Virus record (IMG/VR): IMGVR_UViG_3300047163_000047
Coordinates: 1 to 57,585 of that record
DNA: 57,585 nucleotides
Strand: one strand, 5' to 3'
DNA from: a virus
Shown piece after piece: positions 1 to 6,427 of the stretch. Under the pieces are notes generated by a model that saw only the letters and a program-made list of their open reading frames with translations, made no database searches and had not been told where the DNA came from. Positions within the stretch are counted from its first letter, which is position 1; every line of letters begins with the position of its first letter. The translations under genes and the position numbers were made by a program.

Positions 1-159
1 TGCCTTTCCAGTCTGTCAATTCCTTAATCGTCTTTTGATATGCGCAAATTCTGTTTTTTTCTGCCATTGCCACACACCTTTCTGAAGGGTCAAAGCCCAC
101 AAGATGAAGGGCTCCATTTTTCCTGAATTCATTTAATAGCCCTCCAATCGAGGAGCCAA
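1..159. repeat. terminal direct repeat, left copy
   Basis: The first 159 bases match the last 159 bases of the window (57427-57585) with a single difference (A at 127, C at 57553). The repeat lies inside a coding gene whose two halves sit at the two ends, so it marks an overlap of a circular or circularly permuted genome rather than two separate loci. Collapsing it gives about 57,426 bp. A physical short terminal repeat of the T7 type is possible but less natural, because the ends fall in mid-gene. Confidence 0.95.
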
Positions 160-460
160 TGTCGGCGATCTTCGCAGCACGATGTTGAATCACAAAGTAT
201 GGCGTTAATCTTTTCGCAATATCTTCGTAGCGGCCCTGATCGATCTTACTAATCTTTCCATGTTCGTATTTCGACATTTCGGCATAGTAGGCATCGAAAT
301 ATAATTGAGGCAGTGGAAGATCAGCGTAAATACCTCCGCATTTTTCGCAAGAGACGATATTGTAACCATCGAGCAGCGAGCCTTTATCGTATCCAGCAAA
401 TTCTTGCTTAAAAAGAAGCTTGGGCTCAATGGTAAGGCATATAGGGCAATTTCGATTCAT
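1..460 (-). CDS. sugar C-methyltransferase, N-terminal part (continues at window end)
   Basis: This is the 5' part of a gene that continues at the far end of the window (56717-57426); joined, it encodes about 389 residues. The start is the ATG at 458-460, in an ATGA overlap with the preceding gene. The N-terminus has a zinc-binding pattern (CPIC near residues 5-8, then CEKC), followed by a Rossmann motif I (ADIGSSIGG). With the C-terminal half this is the architecture of NDP-hexose C-methyltransferases (NovU/TylCIII type: zinc-binding domain, SAM domain, C-terminal Rossmann-like domain), which add a methyl group from SAM to a sugar carbon. In a phage it probably modifies a surface glycan or glycosylated component, but the substrate cannot be read here. 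The only base difference between the two terminal copies changes LLNEF to LLNEV. Confidence 0.85.
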   Translation of the reverse strand, partial: MNRNCPICLTIEPKLLFKQEFAGYDKGSLLDGYNIVSCEKCGGIYADLPLPQLYFDAYYAEMSKYEHGKISKIDQGRYEDIAKRLTPYFVIQHRAAKIADIGSSIGGLLNEFRKNGALHLVGFDPSERCVAMAEKNRICAYQKTIKELTDWKG

Positions 461-936
461 GCTTTCTCCTTGCTCTCTGTGCGCTGGAGGTCTTGCTTGC
501 ACTGAATCTTGAGCGCCTTCAAGGATGCAAGATATTTGGTTTCGTTCAAATAGGGATAGCACATCACCATACCAACAAGCGCCTCCCTCAGTTCCGTGAT
601 TTGCTTATCTTTTTCCTCAAGAAAGTGCTTGTCCATTTCAATGAGGGCGTTCAGTTCTTTGATCTCGGTGGCTAGCCGCAAAACGTGTTCATCGCCCAAA
701 TCGCAAAGAGCCTTCAACCCAGCGCATTCTTTTTTTCGATGCTCCAGGTCTATTTCGAGGCCGTTGATTTGGGCGGCTTGCTCGGCAATCAAAGTCTCCT
801 TGCAAATTGTCCTCGTCTCGTTTTCTACGGCGGCGAGGATGGCGTTGTGGTGGGATTGGCAGGCTTCGTTAGGTTGTGGGGTCATTTGATTTGCAATACA
901 ATCTTCGTTTATGCCGGGAGGATAGTTATTACTCAT
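457..936 (-). CDS. hypothetical coiled-coil protein
   Basis: This 159-residue protein is rich in Glu, Lys and Leu, with a predicted long coiled coil over roughly residues 40-125 (heptad-like stretches such as KELNALIEMDKHFLEEKDKQITELREAL). It has no signal peptide or recognised domain. It overlaps the downstream methyltransferase start by 4 bases (ATGA), so the two are translationally coupled. The function is unknown. Confidence 0.75.
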   Translation of the reverse strand: MSNNYPPGINEDCIANQMTPQPNEACQSHHNAILAAVENETRTICKETLIAEQAAQINGLEIDLEHRKKECAGLKALCDLGDEHVLRLATEIKELNALIEMDKHFLEEKDKQITELREALVGMVMCYPYLNETKYLASLKALKIQCKQDLQRTESKEKA

Positions 937-974
937 TTTCGTTCACCGTATTTTTGCGAAGCTCATCGCGAAAT

Positions 975-1103
975 CTACCTCTGTCGTGGTTCATCTGCAA
1001 AAGGATGGCCGTTCTGTCTGTAATTCATCCACCAAATTCCGCACATTACGTAAGCCGGAATGATTAGAAAACCATCCAAAAAAGCTAGTATTAGATATAT
1101 CAT
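975..1103 (-). CDS. small membrane protein, 42 aa
   Basis: The product has one hydrophobic segment at about residues 2-28 (starting MIYLILAFLDGFLIIPAYVM) followed by a short polar tail. Its ATG overlaps the stop of the upstream small gene (ATGA), the standard gene junction in this genome, which supports it despite the size. The function is unknown. Confidence 0.55.
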   Translation of the reverse strand: MIYLILAFLDGFLIIPAYVMCGIWWMNYRQNGHPFADEPRQR

Positions 1104-1228
1104 CTTTGTTCTTTCTGTTGTTTATCCAACAACTCATTCTTCGCCTTAAGCTGATCTTTCAGAATAGTGATGAGGGCTGCACGAATTTCGTTTTCTTCAT
1201 CCTTTGCTTTAGGTAAGTATCCCTTCAC
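1100..1228 (-). CDS. small hypothetical protein, 42 aa
   Basis: The reading frame opens with a GTG at 1226-1228 that lies inside 25-bp repeat copy A and ends in an ATGA overlap with the next gene. The product (starting VKGYLPKAKDEENEIRAAL) is charged and helical. No ATG is available upstream in frame before the HNH gene's stop. The first residues VKGYLP are encoded by the repeat itself. The start is uncertain. Confidence 0.45.
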   Translation of the reverse strand: MKGYLPKAKDEENEIRAALITILKDQLKAKNELLDKQQKEQR

Positions 1229-1236
1229 GCCCCGTA
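1212..1236 (-). repeat. 25-bp repeat, copy A (minus orientation)
   Basis: Copy A starts GGTAAGTATCCC and ends GCCCCGTA on the plus strand. It is an exact 25/25 inverted match to copy B at 2447-2471. The pair brackets an HNH endonuclease gene and a short plus-strand gene group. On the minus strand it overlaps the start of the small gene 1100-1228. Confidence 0.9.
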
Positions 1237-1296
1237 TGAGAGGTGAAAAGTTGGTTGATTTTGGTTCATAAAAATAGTTGAAAATAAATGTTGAAA

Positions 1297-1782
1297 TTAC
1301 TGTACATGTTTCCAGCTTTTTCGATTGAAAACCGACATAATGTTACCCTGCGATTGCCGATATTTTAACATCATGGCGCACATGCCCTCCCACGATCCAG
1401 CTACGCTCCGAATTTCTCGCACGGCTTCGTCGGTAAGGGCGGAGTTTTTGCATTTTTCTCCTCGCAGTGGGTTTCCGCGATTTCTCCTTACCCTGTCCTC
1501 GACATTTTCCGCCGTCGTTCCGGCTCGGAGGTGGTGCGGATTAACACATTTTCTGTTGTCGCAAGAATGCAGCGCATTTAATCCTTCCAAATTTTTTCCA
1601 GCCAGCATAAGGCTTAGGCGGTGTGCGCCGAATTGCCGTCCCTTGCGATCCGACGTGGCTCCCAACGTCATGACTCCGTATCCATTGGAGCCAAGGGCGC
1701 CAGCCCATGGCCAGCACTCATTTGCCGTGCCAACCTTGACTTTAGACCAGAAATTTCTCTTCTCTTTTTCGGTTATTTTCAT
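1297..1782 (-). CDS. HNH endonuclease (homing type)
   Basis: The product resembles free-standing phage HNH_3 homing endonucleases. It has an N-terminal ECWPWAGALGSNGYG element, then the His-rich core (AHRLSLMLAG, LHSCDNRKCVNPHHLRAGT, ENVEDRVRRNRG) and a C-terminal helix-turn-helix-like DNA-binding tail. I place the start at the ATG at 1780-1782 (MKITEKEK) rather than 15 bases upstream, because the longer start would sit on the promoter's -10 element. Such enzymes cut intron-less or cassette-less alleles to spread themselves. The gene lies between inverted repeat copies A and B and may mobilise that segment, which is inference. The upstream promoter leaves only 6 bases before the ATG, implying a leaderless mRNA. 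Confidence 0.85.
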   Translation of the reverse strand: MKITEKEKRNFWSKVKVGTANECWPWAGALGSNGYGVMTLGATSDRKGRQFGAHRLSLMLAGKNLEGLNALHSCDNRKCVNPHHLRAGTTAENVEDRVRRNRGNPLRGEKCKNSALTDEAVREIRSVAGSWEGMCAMMLKYRQSQGNIMSVFNRKSWKHVQ

Positions 1783-1788
1783 AAAAAT

Positions 1789-1817
1789 AAAGTACAAGAT
1801 TTTCTTGACACTGTCAA
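1789..1817 (-). promoter_or_regulatory. promoter of the HNH gene
   Basis: On the minus strand TTGACA (1817-1812) is followed by a 17-base spacer and TACTTT (1794-1789). The -35 lies within a 17-bp palindrome, so a dimeric regulator could occlude it. Confidence 0.6.
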
Positions 1818-1819
1818 GA
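1803..1819. promoter_or_regulatory. 17-bp palindrome, candidate operator between divergent genes
   Basis: The sequence TCTTGACACTGTCAAGA is a perfect odd-centred palindrome between the leftward HNH gene and the rightward pair 1883-2295. Each arm contains a TTGACA-like -35, one per strand, so a single bound dimer could control both directions. The helix-turn-helix protein encoded at 2113-2295 is the obvious candidate ligand. Confidence 0.6.
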
Positions 1820-1882
1820 GTTATGGTAAGTTTTTCTTAACAAAGAGAGGCCAAACCCCCTCTCGAAAACGAAAGAAAAAAT

Positions 1883-2116
1883 ATGAGTGAATACATGTTC
1901 GGAGTCGGTGGCGGAAGCAAACTGACGGGCAAAGAAATCAAACGCAGGAAGGCGGCAGCTGAAAAACACGATGCCACCTTCGTTTATGGCGAAGACCCCG
2001 GCAAAACGGATGGATATGGCAACCAACTCTACCGCTGGTGGTTTGCTGGTCAAAATCGCGGCGAACCTTTTGACAATCGCCTTCGCCGGGATGTAGAGGC
2101 GGAACTCGCCAAATGA
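1883..2116 (+). CDS. hypothetical protein, 77 aa (plus strand)
   Basis: This charged protein (MSEYMFGVGGGSKLTGKEIK at the start) is on the strand opposite to nearly the whole genome. It overlaps the following HTH gene by 4 bases (ATGA). It is transcribed away from the HNH gene from the shared palindromic promoter region. The composition suggests a small soluble, possibly regulator-associated protein; no domain is recognised. Confidence 0.7.
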   Translation: MSEYMFGVGGGSKLTGKEIKRRKAAAEKHDATFVYGEDPGKTDGYGNQLYRWWFAGQNRGEPFDNRLRRDVEAELAK

Positions 2117-2295
2117 CAGCCGCGGAATACAGAGCGGCTCGCGTTGATCGCGGGCCGCAGGTAGCCGTAGCGGCCAAGCTCGGCGTGGACTACCGAACGA
2201 TCCAGCGCCGCGAAGCTGGGACGATTCCCGTGACGCACGAAGCAGAGTTAGCGATTTTGTCGCTCCCCAAACTGAGGAAAAAACGTGAAATATAA
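2113..2295 (+). CDS. helix-turn-helix DNA-binding protein
   Basis: The 60-residue product contains an XRE/Cro-like helix-turn-helix: VAVAAKLGVDYRTIQRREAG at about residues 17-36, where the second helix carries the recognition pattern. It is small enough to be a minimal Cro-like protein. It is translationally coupled to the gene before it and probably binds the palindrome at 1803-1819 (inference), controlling the divergent HNH gene and its own operon. Confidence 0.75.
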   Translation: MTAAEYRAARVDRGPQVAVAAKLGVDYRTIQRREAGTIPVTHEAELAILSLPKLRKKREI

Positions 2296-2389
2296 TTTCA
2301 AATCCTTCGACAAGGAATTTCCCGATGACGCTTCCCTTTTCGCTTCGATGGTTTCGCGGGTGCCAAGCACGCTTTCGCAAGCAGCTTAA
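2285..2389 (+). CDS. possible small protein, 34 aa
   Basis: A GTG at 2285 opens a frame overlapping the end of the HTH gene and ends at TAA 2387-2389. The translation begins VKYNFKSFDKEFPDDASLFA. It would be the third gene of the plus-strand group. There is no domain and only coupling as evidence. Confidence 0.3.
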   Translation: MKYNFKSFDKEFPDDASLFASMVSRVPSTLSQAA

Positions 2390-2412
2390 AAAACCGGGAT
2401 TTATTTGTGTCC

Positions 2413-2547
2413 ATGAAATCATACTATTCAAAATCGGATTCGTTTTTACGGGGCGTGAAGGGATACTTACCTTGCTCTATCGTGACGGCGCAGGGCTTCT
2501 TTTATCGTCTCGTTCAAAGCCCACTCATGATTTGTCTGGAAGCATGA
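2413..2547 (+). CDS. doubtful ORF across repeat copy B
   Basis: This 44-residue plus-strand ORF reads through repeat B (encoding LRGVKGYLP) and overlaps the 3' end of the minus-strand gene 2467-2691. It may be the last gene of the plus-strand group or an accident. I list it because it defines the right border of the A/B segment. Confidence 0.2.
   Translation: MKSYYSKSDSFLRGVKGYLPCSIVTAQGFFYRLVQSPLMICLEA
2447..2471 (+). repeat. 25-bp repeat, copy B (plus orientation)
   Basis: This is the exact inverted partner of copy A (25/25). On the minus strand its GGTAA contains the stop codon of the gene 2467-2691, so the boundary falls at a gene end. Confidence 0.9.
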
Positions 2548-2691
2548 AACGAGATTACTTTTATGCTCAATCCAAGACGCCTTGGCTTCACCAAGCTTTT
2601 CATTATAAATTTTTCCAAGCGTTTTCTCCTCTACTGGTAAAGGGGATTTATTACTAGGCGGATACCCAATGTCTTCTGGATTAATTGTCAT
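2467..2691 (-). CDS. hypothetical protein, 74 aa
   Basis: I choose the ATG at 2689-2691 (MTINPEDIGYPPSNKSPL) because AAGGA lies 5 bases upstream. An in-frame ATG at 2859 would give 130 residues but would overlap the upstream gene by 38 bases and read through repeat copy C (encoding RVAKGYLP). The protein is polar and helical in its second half. Its stop codon is part of repeat copy B. The function is unknown. Confidence 0.6.
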   Translation of the reverse strand: MTINPEDIGYPPSNKSPLPVEEKTLGKIYNEKLGEAKASWIEHKSNLVSCFQTNHEWALNETIKEALRRHDRAR

Positions 2692-2713
2692 TGGATCCTT
2701 GGTTAAAAGAGAT

Positions 2714-2738
2714 GGTAAGTATCCCTTGGCGACACGTA
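2714..2738 (-). repeat. 25-bp repeat, copy C (minus orientation)
   Basis: It differs from copies A and B only near the centre and end (TTGGCGACACGTA). It lies 22 bases upstream of the chosen start of the gene 2467-2691. No plus-oriented partner was found to its right, so it is a solitary copy. Confidence 0.85.
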
Positions 2739-2821
2739 GTTCGCTCTTGCGAGGCAATTTTTCCGGCGCAGAACGTGAAAGCAATTTATGCAAACCATTT
2801 GGATGCGGGATGTGGATTTTT

Positions 2822-3037
2822 TCACAGAACTTGAACCTTTCTGGAGCGAATGGCCTCAAGGAATTGAGTCGCTAACTTTTCGGAATCGCCTCGGCATGGG
2901 GCATCCAAGTACATCTCTTCCAGCGTATCCAGATTGCGAAGAACAAAGGTTCCGTAACCTCTGGCATAGCGGATTGTCCATCCTGACTTTTTATGTAGTT
3001 TTGTGGGTTTCATATATCCTGTATTGGACGAAGCCAT
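2822..3037 (-). CDS. hypothetical protein, 71 aa
   Basis: The product (MASSNTGYMKPTKLHKKSGW at the start) reads like a small alpha/beta protein that could bind nucleic acid (KKSGWTIRYARGYGTFVLRN). The start overlaps the stop of the glycosyltransferase gene (TAATG). No family was recognised. Confidence 0.7.
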   Translation of the reverse strand: MASSNTGYMKPTKLHKKSGWTIRYARGYGTFVLRNLDTLEEMYLDAPCRGDSEKLATQFLEAIRSRKVQVL

Positions 3038-3801
3038 TAGGCGAAAATCTCCTGCGGATGATAGCTCTTTGTCTCGAATTTCAGAAGCTTGTGCTCGCGA
3101 GGAACGTAATCTCCCAAGTGTTTCAAGCGGTAATCAAGTGTTTGTGCTCCCATATGTAGCACCAGGTCATCAGGAGACCAGCGTGAGCCATCTGTTGCGG
3201 GCCCATGCTTCGGAATATGCGCTCCATGCATGGAATTGAAGTATTTTGCCGTCACTACCTTTATTTTGGCGTCTGTGTGATTGACGAGATCGAAAAGTTT
3301 GCTTTGCAATTCAGTCGTGCCGTAATTGAAGCCGACTGTTGCGTAAAATTCGTAGTAGCTCTCGCATGGGCTGAGTAAGACGTTGAGCGCCTCCTGCTCA
3401 TCTCGGAATCGAGTATCCGAGAATGCCTCAGTCAGCTTTTCCATCAGCTCGATGGTTCGCTCGTTCGCTTTCATCAGAAAGCTATCGCTCTGGATGACAT
3501 TGCAATCGTTGGCGAATATTCCGTCAAAGTGATTGTCGGCGTAGTGGGCTATGTCCTTCTCAGGATTGGTCAGAAGAACATCTGTTCCGGTAAACCAGAG
3601 CCAGTCATATTCCGGCATCTTCTGAAGAGCCCTGAGCCATGCGGCGGGCCTTTCCCATGCCATTTTGCGGCTCTCATTCTCGTGATGAAGAAAGAATTCG
3701 CATTCGTATCCCCATTTTTTGGCATAAGCCAGCTTGCCGGGGTAAGTGATCTGAGCCAGGGACTCGTAAGCTCGGCTCCAGCCGGTGAGCATATGGATCA
3801 T
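3037..3801 (-). CDS. glycosyltransferase-like protein (first of two paralogs)
   Basis: The 254-residue protein begins MIHMLTGWSRAYESLAQITY and contains the pattern of GT34-like galactosyl/mannosyl transferases: KWGYECEFF near residue 28, WERPAAWLRAL, then YDWLWFTGTDVLLTNP with a DxD-like nucleotide-sugar site. It closely parallels the protein encoded at 24135-24845, which starts MIHLLTGWSKEYEPLADITF. The start at 3799-3801 is supported by GAGG 5 bases upstream, an ATGA overlap and that paralog; an upstream ATG at 3855 is rejected. It probably transfers a sugar to a virion or host surface component. Confidence 0.8.
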   Translation of the reverse strand: MIHMLTGWSRAYESLAQITYPGKLAYAKKWGYECEFFLHHENESRKMAWERPAAWLRALQKMPEYDWLWFTGTDVLLTNPEKDIAHYADNHFDGIFANDCNVIQSDSFLMKANERTIELMEKLTEAFSDTRFRDEQEALNVLLSPCESYYEFYATVGFNYGTTELQSKLFDLVNHTDAKIKVVTAKYFNSMHGAHIPKHGPATDGSRWSPDDLVLHMGAQTLDYRLKHLGDYVPREHKLLKFETKSYHPQEIFA

Positions 3802-3998
3802 AATGGCCTCACTGTTGCGATTATGGAATCGCTCATGATTCCATAAATAGCCCATGCGCCATTATGTGGAATAACTTTAGCTTTTCCGCATTTTCGGAAT
3901 TTTTTAGCCAGTATACAAGCATTGCGATACCCGCTCATTCCAATCGCGAATTCATCTCGAATATGTCTGCCGAGGCTTTCGATGCTAACCATGTTCAT
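3798..3998 (-). CDS. hypothetical protein, 66 aa
   Basis: The start at 3996-3998 (MNMVSIESLGRHIRDEFAIG) has GGAG about 7 bases upstream and an ATGA overlap with one of the two candidate frames before it. It ends in an ATGA overlap with the glycosyltransferase. The sequence is basic and helical; no domain is recognised. Confidence 0.65.
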   Translation of the reverse strand: MNMVSIESLGRHIRDEFAIGMSGYRNACILAKKFRKCGKAKVIPHNGAWAIYGIMSDSIIATVRPL

Positions 3999-4230
3999 CT
4001 CGATCTCCCTTGAATGCCTTCCCCTGCCTGATGATTCGGAGCCTGAGCATTTTTCTCTGCGCAGGGCTGAGCTTGTGCAGGATTTTTGGCGTATTGCCAA
4101 CCAGACAATCCACTAGCTGCCCACGGGATAAATCCAAGTTGAAGCAGAGCAAATCGATCCGCCGCAGCGTTGTTCTCAAGGTACCGATTGAGAATACCAC
4201 TTCCCTGCTTTTTGGCCTTCCTCGCTGCAT
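3985..4230 (-). CDS. ribbon-helix-helix-like protein (frame uncertain)
   Basis: The 81-residue translation contains a ribbon-helix-helix-like stretch (TLRTTLRRIDLLCFNLDLSR, then GQLVDCLVGN), followed by LSPAQRKMLRLRIIRQ. A second frame over the same bases (3995-4234, starting MNAARKAKKQGSGILNRYLE, 79 residues) has an ATGA overlap at its end and starts just after the upstream stop, which fits local gene spacing better. I cannot decide between them; both may be translated. The 12-bp palindrome variant CTCTGCGCAGGG lies inside at 4055-4066. Confidence 0.45.
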   Translation of the reverse strand: MQRGRPKSREVVFSIGTLRTTLRRIDLLCFNLDLSRGQLVDCLVGNTPKILHKLSPAQRKMLRLRIIRQGKAFKGDRDEHG

Positions 4231-4236
4231 TCATGA

Positions 4237-4548
4237 TTATGACTTCTCTCTTGTTGGAAACCAAGTGTAAATGATCTCGTCGCCCTTTTTCCATTCCCGG
4301 AAAGTGAATGGGCCGAGGTAGCCTTCCTTGACCAGATCGGCATCCTCCACAATCTCTTGCTTGAGCTGGCTTAAGAGTCCCATGGCGTAAAAAGTTTTGG
4401 CATCGAACTGTCTTTCAGGATCAGTAATGAAACGAGAAAACGCCGACTCCTGCATGTGGATGGATTTGGCCAAAAGACTTCCAGCTCCGCGACCGATGAA
4501 GTCGCGGAATCCTGTGATGAAAACCTTAAGCATTTCAAGATCGTCCAT
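4237..4548 (-). CDS. possible helix-turn-helix protein, 103 aa
   Basis: The start is the ATG at 4546-4548 (MDDLEMLKVFITGFRDFIGR), 7 bases after the upstream stop; the longer frame upstream is out of place over the preceding gene. The middle section (SLLAKSIHMQESAFSRFITD) looks like a Cro/CI-type helix-turn-helix. It may be a small DNA-binding regulator. Confidence 0.6.
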   Translation of the reverse strand: MDDLEMLKVFITGFRDFIGRGAGSLLAKSIHMQESAFSRFITDPERQFDAKTFYAMGLLSQLKQEIVEDADLVKEGYLGPFTFREWKKGDEIIYTWFPTREKS

Positions 4549-4555
4549 GTTGATT

Positions 4556-4939
4556 TCATTCGAGCAAAACAATTGAGCGCTTGATCCGGTCGATCTGCAT
4601 GATGCGCGGGATTCGCCCCGAGGCCTGCATCTGCGCGATCCATTTCTCGGTATCGCCCACAACTTGATCCGAGGGGAGTAGTTCGCATAGCGTGCTGATT
4701 TCCTGAAGTTTTATGTTCGGGAAAGCTTTCTTAAGCATCCGAATCCTGATCTCCTGGGAAAGAATCAGCATCCGCATCGCCAGACGAATCTGCTCCTCGC
4801 GCAGAGGCTTGTGCTTGGAGAAAACGGAATTTAGCTCATCATTCAGTTTTTCGTGAGACAGAGTTTTCGCGATCTTGGAAAAGTCCTCGATACTGCGCTG
4901 CTCGTCATCGGCAAACTGCTTGAGTTCGTCGCGGTTCAT
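4556..4939 (-). CDS. hypothetical helical protein, 127 aa
   Basis: This charged all-helical protein (MNRDELKQFADDEQRSIEDF at the start) has no recognised domain. It overlaps the preceding gene by ATGA. It belongs to the leftward run of small unknown genes downstream of the promoter at 6397-6424. Confidence 0.7.
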   Translation of the reverse strand: MNRDELKQFADDEQRSIEDFSKIAKTLSHEKLNDELNSVFSKHKPLREEQIRLAMRMLILSQEIRIRMLKKAFPNIKLQEISTLCELLPSDQVVGDTEKWIAQMQASGRIPRIMQIDRIKRSIVLLE

Positions 4940-5166
4940 TTGAATGCTCCCATGTCGAATGCGTTGCCAGCTTCCTTGCGGGACAACTTTCCGCAGACAC
5001 CTTTGAACTGGCTTGAGTAATAATGCACGAACCTTTCGCGATGGCTTTTGGCCCTCTTCTGACTCTTGATATCGATTGTTGTGCCCGAACGGCCCCGCGA
5101 GCGCGGTAATTCATCTTTATCGGTGAGCTGCGTCCACTTGTCGCGAATCCATTTCGCGATGTTCAC
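4936..5166 (-). CDS. hypothetical basic protein, 76 aa
   Basis: The start is GTG at 5164-5166 in a GTGA overlap with the previous gene. The product is strongly basic (RSRGRSGTTIDIKSQKRAKS in the middle) and might bind nucleic acid. The family is unknown. Confidence 0.65.
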   Translation of the reverse strand: MNIAKWIRDKWTQLTDKDELPRSRGRSGTTIDIKSQKRAKSHRERFVHYYSSQFKGVCGKLSRKEAGNAFDMGAFK

Positions 5167-5843
5167 TTGTTGCCTCCGAAGTACCCGAAGCGACGAGCCT
5201 GACGACGCACGACATTAAGACGAGCCCCTAGGTCTTGCCGGAATTGGGGCGTGAACTTGACTTTGGGGTCTTGCTGCTCAAAGAAGCTAATGAGGTAATC
5301 GGCGTGCTCCAGGGCGTCGGCCAACGTGACGATATCGGTCTTCTCTTCCTTTGGTGCCGGAGGCGCGTCGTCTGAGCCTTCTTTCTTGGCCTTCGTCTTA
5401 CCAGCCTTCTTTTGCTTCGGGAATTTGGCCTTCTTAATTTCAGTCACCTCCTTGACCGTAAGTTCTTCCTTTTCGGCCTGATTCAGGATCGCCTCACGAT
5501 CCCCCGGCTCCAAGGCGGCCACGGCCATGTGATGATTGAAGGTGAGCTTTGCGTGACGGCGTGAGGGCGGAAACTCATTACAGACCCATGTAGCGTTGCT
5601 TACCGTTTTTTCCGTGTACTGAAGGGGCTCGATGGCTTGGGCAAACTTCTCTGCGTAGGTGCGCTCGCCGAAAATAAAGAGATCGCCCAAGGCCCAGAGA
5701 CCATCAGCAATGACGGCTCCGTAAGACCGGACGGCCTCCTGATACGATTCAAAGGGGGTCTTGGGATCGATGGAGAGGCCCTTGTTTCCCGGCAGTAATT
5801 GGATGTAGTCGGTGTAGGGGCGGACAATGGTTAGCTTGCTCAT
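5163..5843 (-). CDS. partition/replication-like hypothetical protein, 226 aa
   Basis: The N-terminal half (LGDLFIFGERTYAEKFAQAI, TVSNATWVCNEFPPSRRHAK, NHHMAVAALEP) resembles a helical domain seen in plasmid and phage proteins related to ParB-type or replication accessory proteins. A Lys/Ala-rich linker (about residues 140-175) leads to a short helical C-terminus. It may bind DNA; this is inference from the pattern. It overlaps its neighbours by ATGA and GTGA. Confidence 0.65.
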   Translation of the reverse strand: MSKLTIVRPYTDYIQLLPGNKGLSIDPKTPFESYQEAVRSYGAVIADGLWALGDLFIFGERTYAEKFAQAIEPLQYTEKTVSNATWVCNEFPPSRRHAKLTFNHHMAVAALEPGDREAILNQAEKEELTVKEVTEIKKAKFPKQKKAGKTKAKKEGSDDAPPAPKEEKTDIVTLADALEHADYLISFFEQQDPKVKFTPQFRQDLGARLNVVRRQARRFGYFGGNK

Positions 5844-6055
5844 GATTTCTTTCTCGTTTTTGCTTTGGGGTTAATTTGGTTTTTCTGTTCAAGATCGTTG
5901 GCATCCTGAAGTTCGCGGGCTTTGGCTTCCGCTGCTGCCTTGCCTTCATCGGTGTGATCGTAGACTGCTTTGAATACTCCGTTATCTCCGAATTGGTTTT
6001 TCGATCTCACTTGGTAGACGAGCTTGACGTAAAACTCACTTGCTATAGAAGGCAT
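5840..6055 (-). CDS. hypothetical protein, 71 aa
   Basis: The N-terminal half looks like a beta strand pair (EFYVKLVYQVRSKNQFGDNG), and the C-terminal half is a Lys/Ala-rich helix. It overlaps the HTH gene upstream by 20 bases and the next gene by ATGA. The function is unknown. Confidence 0.7.
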   Translation of the reverse strand: MPSIASEFYVKLVYQVRSKNQFGDNGVFKAVYDHTDEGKAAAEAKARELQDANDLEQKNQINPKAKTRKKS

Positions 6056-6335
6056 TGCGGCTCCTGGTTACTTCGGTGAGGGTCAAGAGCCATGCTCTTT
6101 TTTGCTTTGCCGTCAGGCTTATAATCCGCCTATCGAGCCATTCCCTGATCGAAAAGAAATGGGACAAGTTGGGATTGATCCGGCGATTGATCCATTCGTT
6201 GATACGGGTGTGGGCGATCCCGAGGTCTTTAGCCATGGTGAGCTGGATTGATGGCTCTCCGAGCTTCCTGAAGGCCATGGATAGGGCCTCAAGCTCGTTG
6301 AGGACTTGAATTAATTCTGGAGAATTTTTACCCAT
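6036..6335 (-). CDS. helix-turn-helix regulator, 99 aa
   Basis: The sequence LTMAKDLGIAHTRINEWINR (about residues 32-51) is a clear helix-turn-helix; the rest is helical. It is the first gene after a strong promoter (6397-6424) and its Shine-Dalgarno AGGGA is the right half of a 12-bp palindrome at 6345-6356. This suggests the palindrome could also be an operator controlling translation or transcription of this gene. It is a plausible transcription switch for the leftward run of small genes. Confidence 0.75.
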   Translation of the reverse strand: MGKNSPELIQVLNELEALSMAFRKLGEPSIQLTMAKDLGIAHTRINEWINRRINPNLSHFFSIREWLDRRIISLTAKQKRAWLLTLTEVTRSRNAFYSK

Positions 6336-6344
6336 AACTATTTT

Positions 6345-6356
6345 CCCTGCGCAGGG
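6345..6356. promoter_or_regulatory. 12-bp palindrome CCCTGCGCAGGG in a 5' UTR
   Basis: This is one of seven exact copies of the motif in the genome and one of two clearly intergenic ones. It sits between the promoter and the ATG of the HTH gene and provides its Shine-Dalgarno bases. Confidence 0.7.
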
Positions 6357-6396
6357 ATTACGCCTGCTTGTTTAGTTCCCCTATTCATTGCGACTA

Positions 6397-6424
6397 CTAT
6401 TACGCTTTGCCGTTATCCTGTCAA
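6397..6424 (-). promoter_or_regulatory. minus-strand promoter P2
   Basis: TTGACA (6424-6419), a 16-base spacer carrying GGATAACG, then TAATAG (6402-6397). The upstream block AAGATAATCG and the spacer are shared with the promoters at 51379-51406 and 15181-15208, so this is one promoter class. It starts just after the DnaB gene's stop and reads into the HTH gene 6036-6335. Confidence 0.8.
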
Positions 6425-6427
6425 CGA

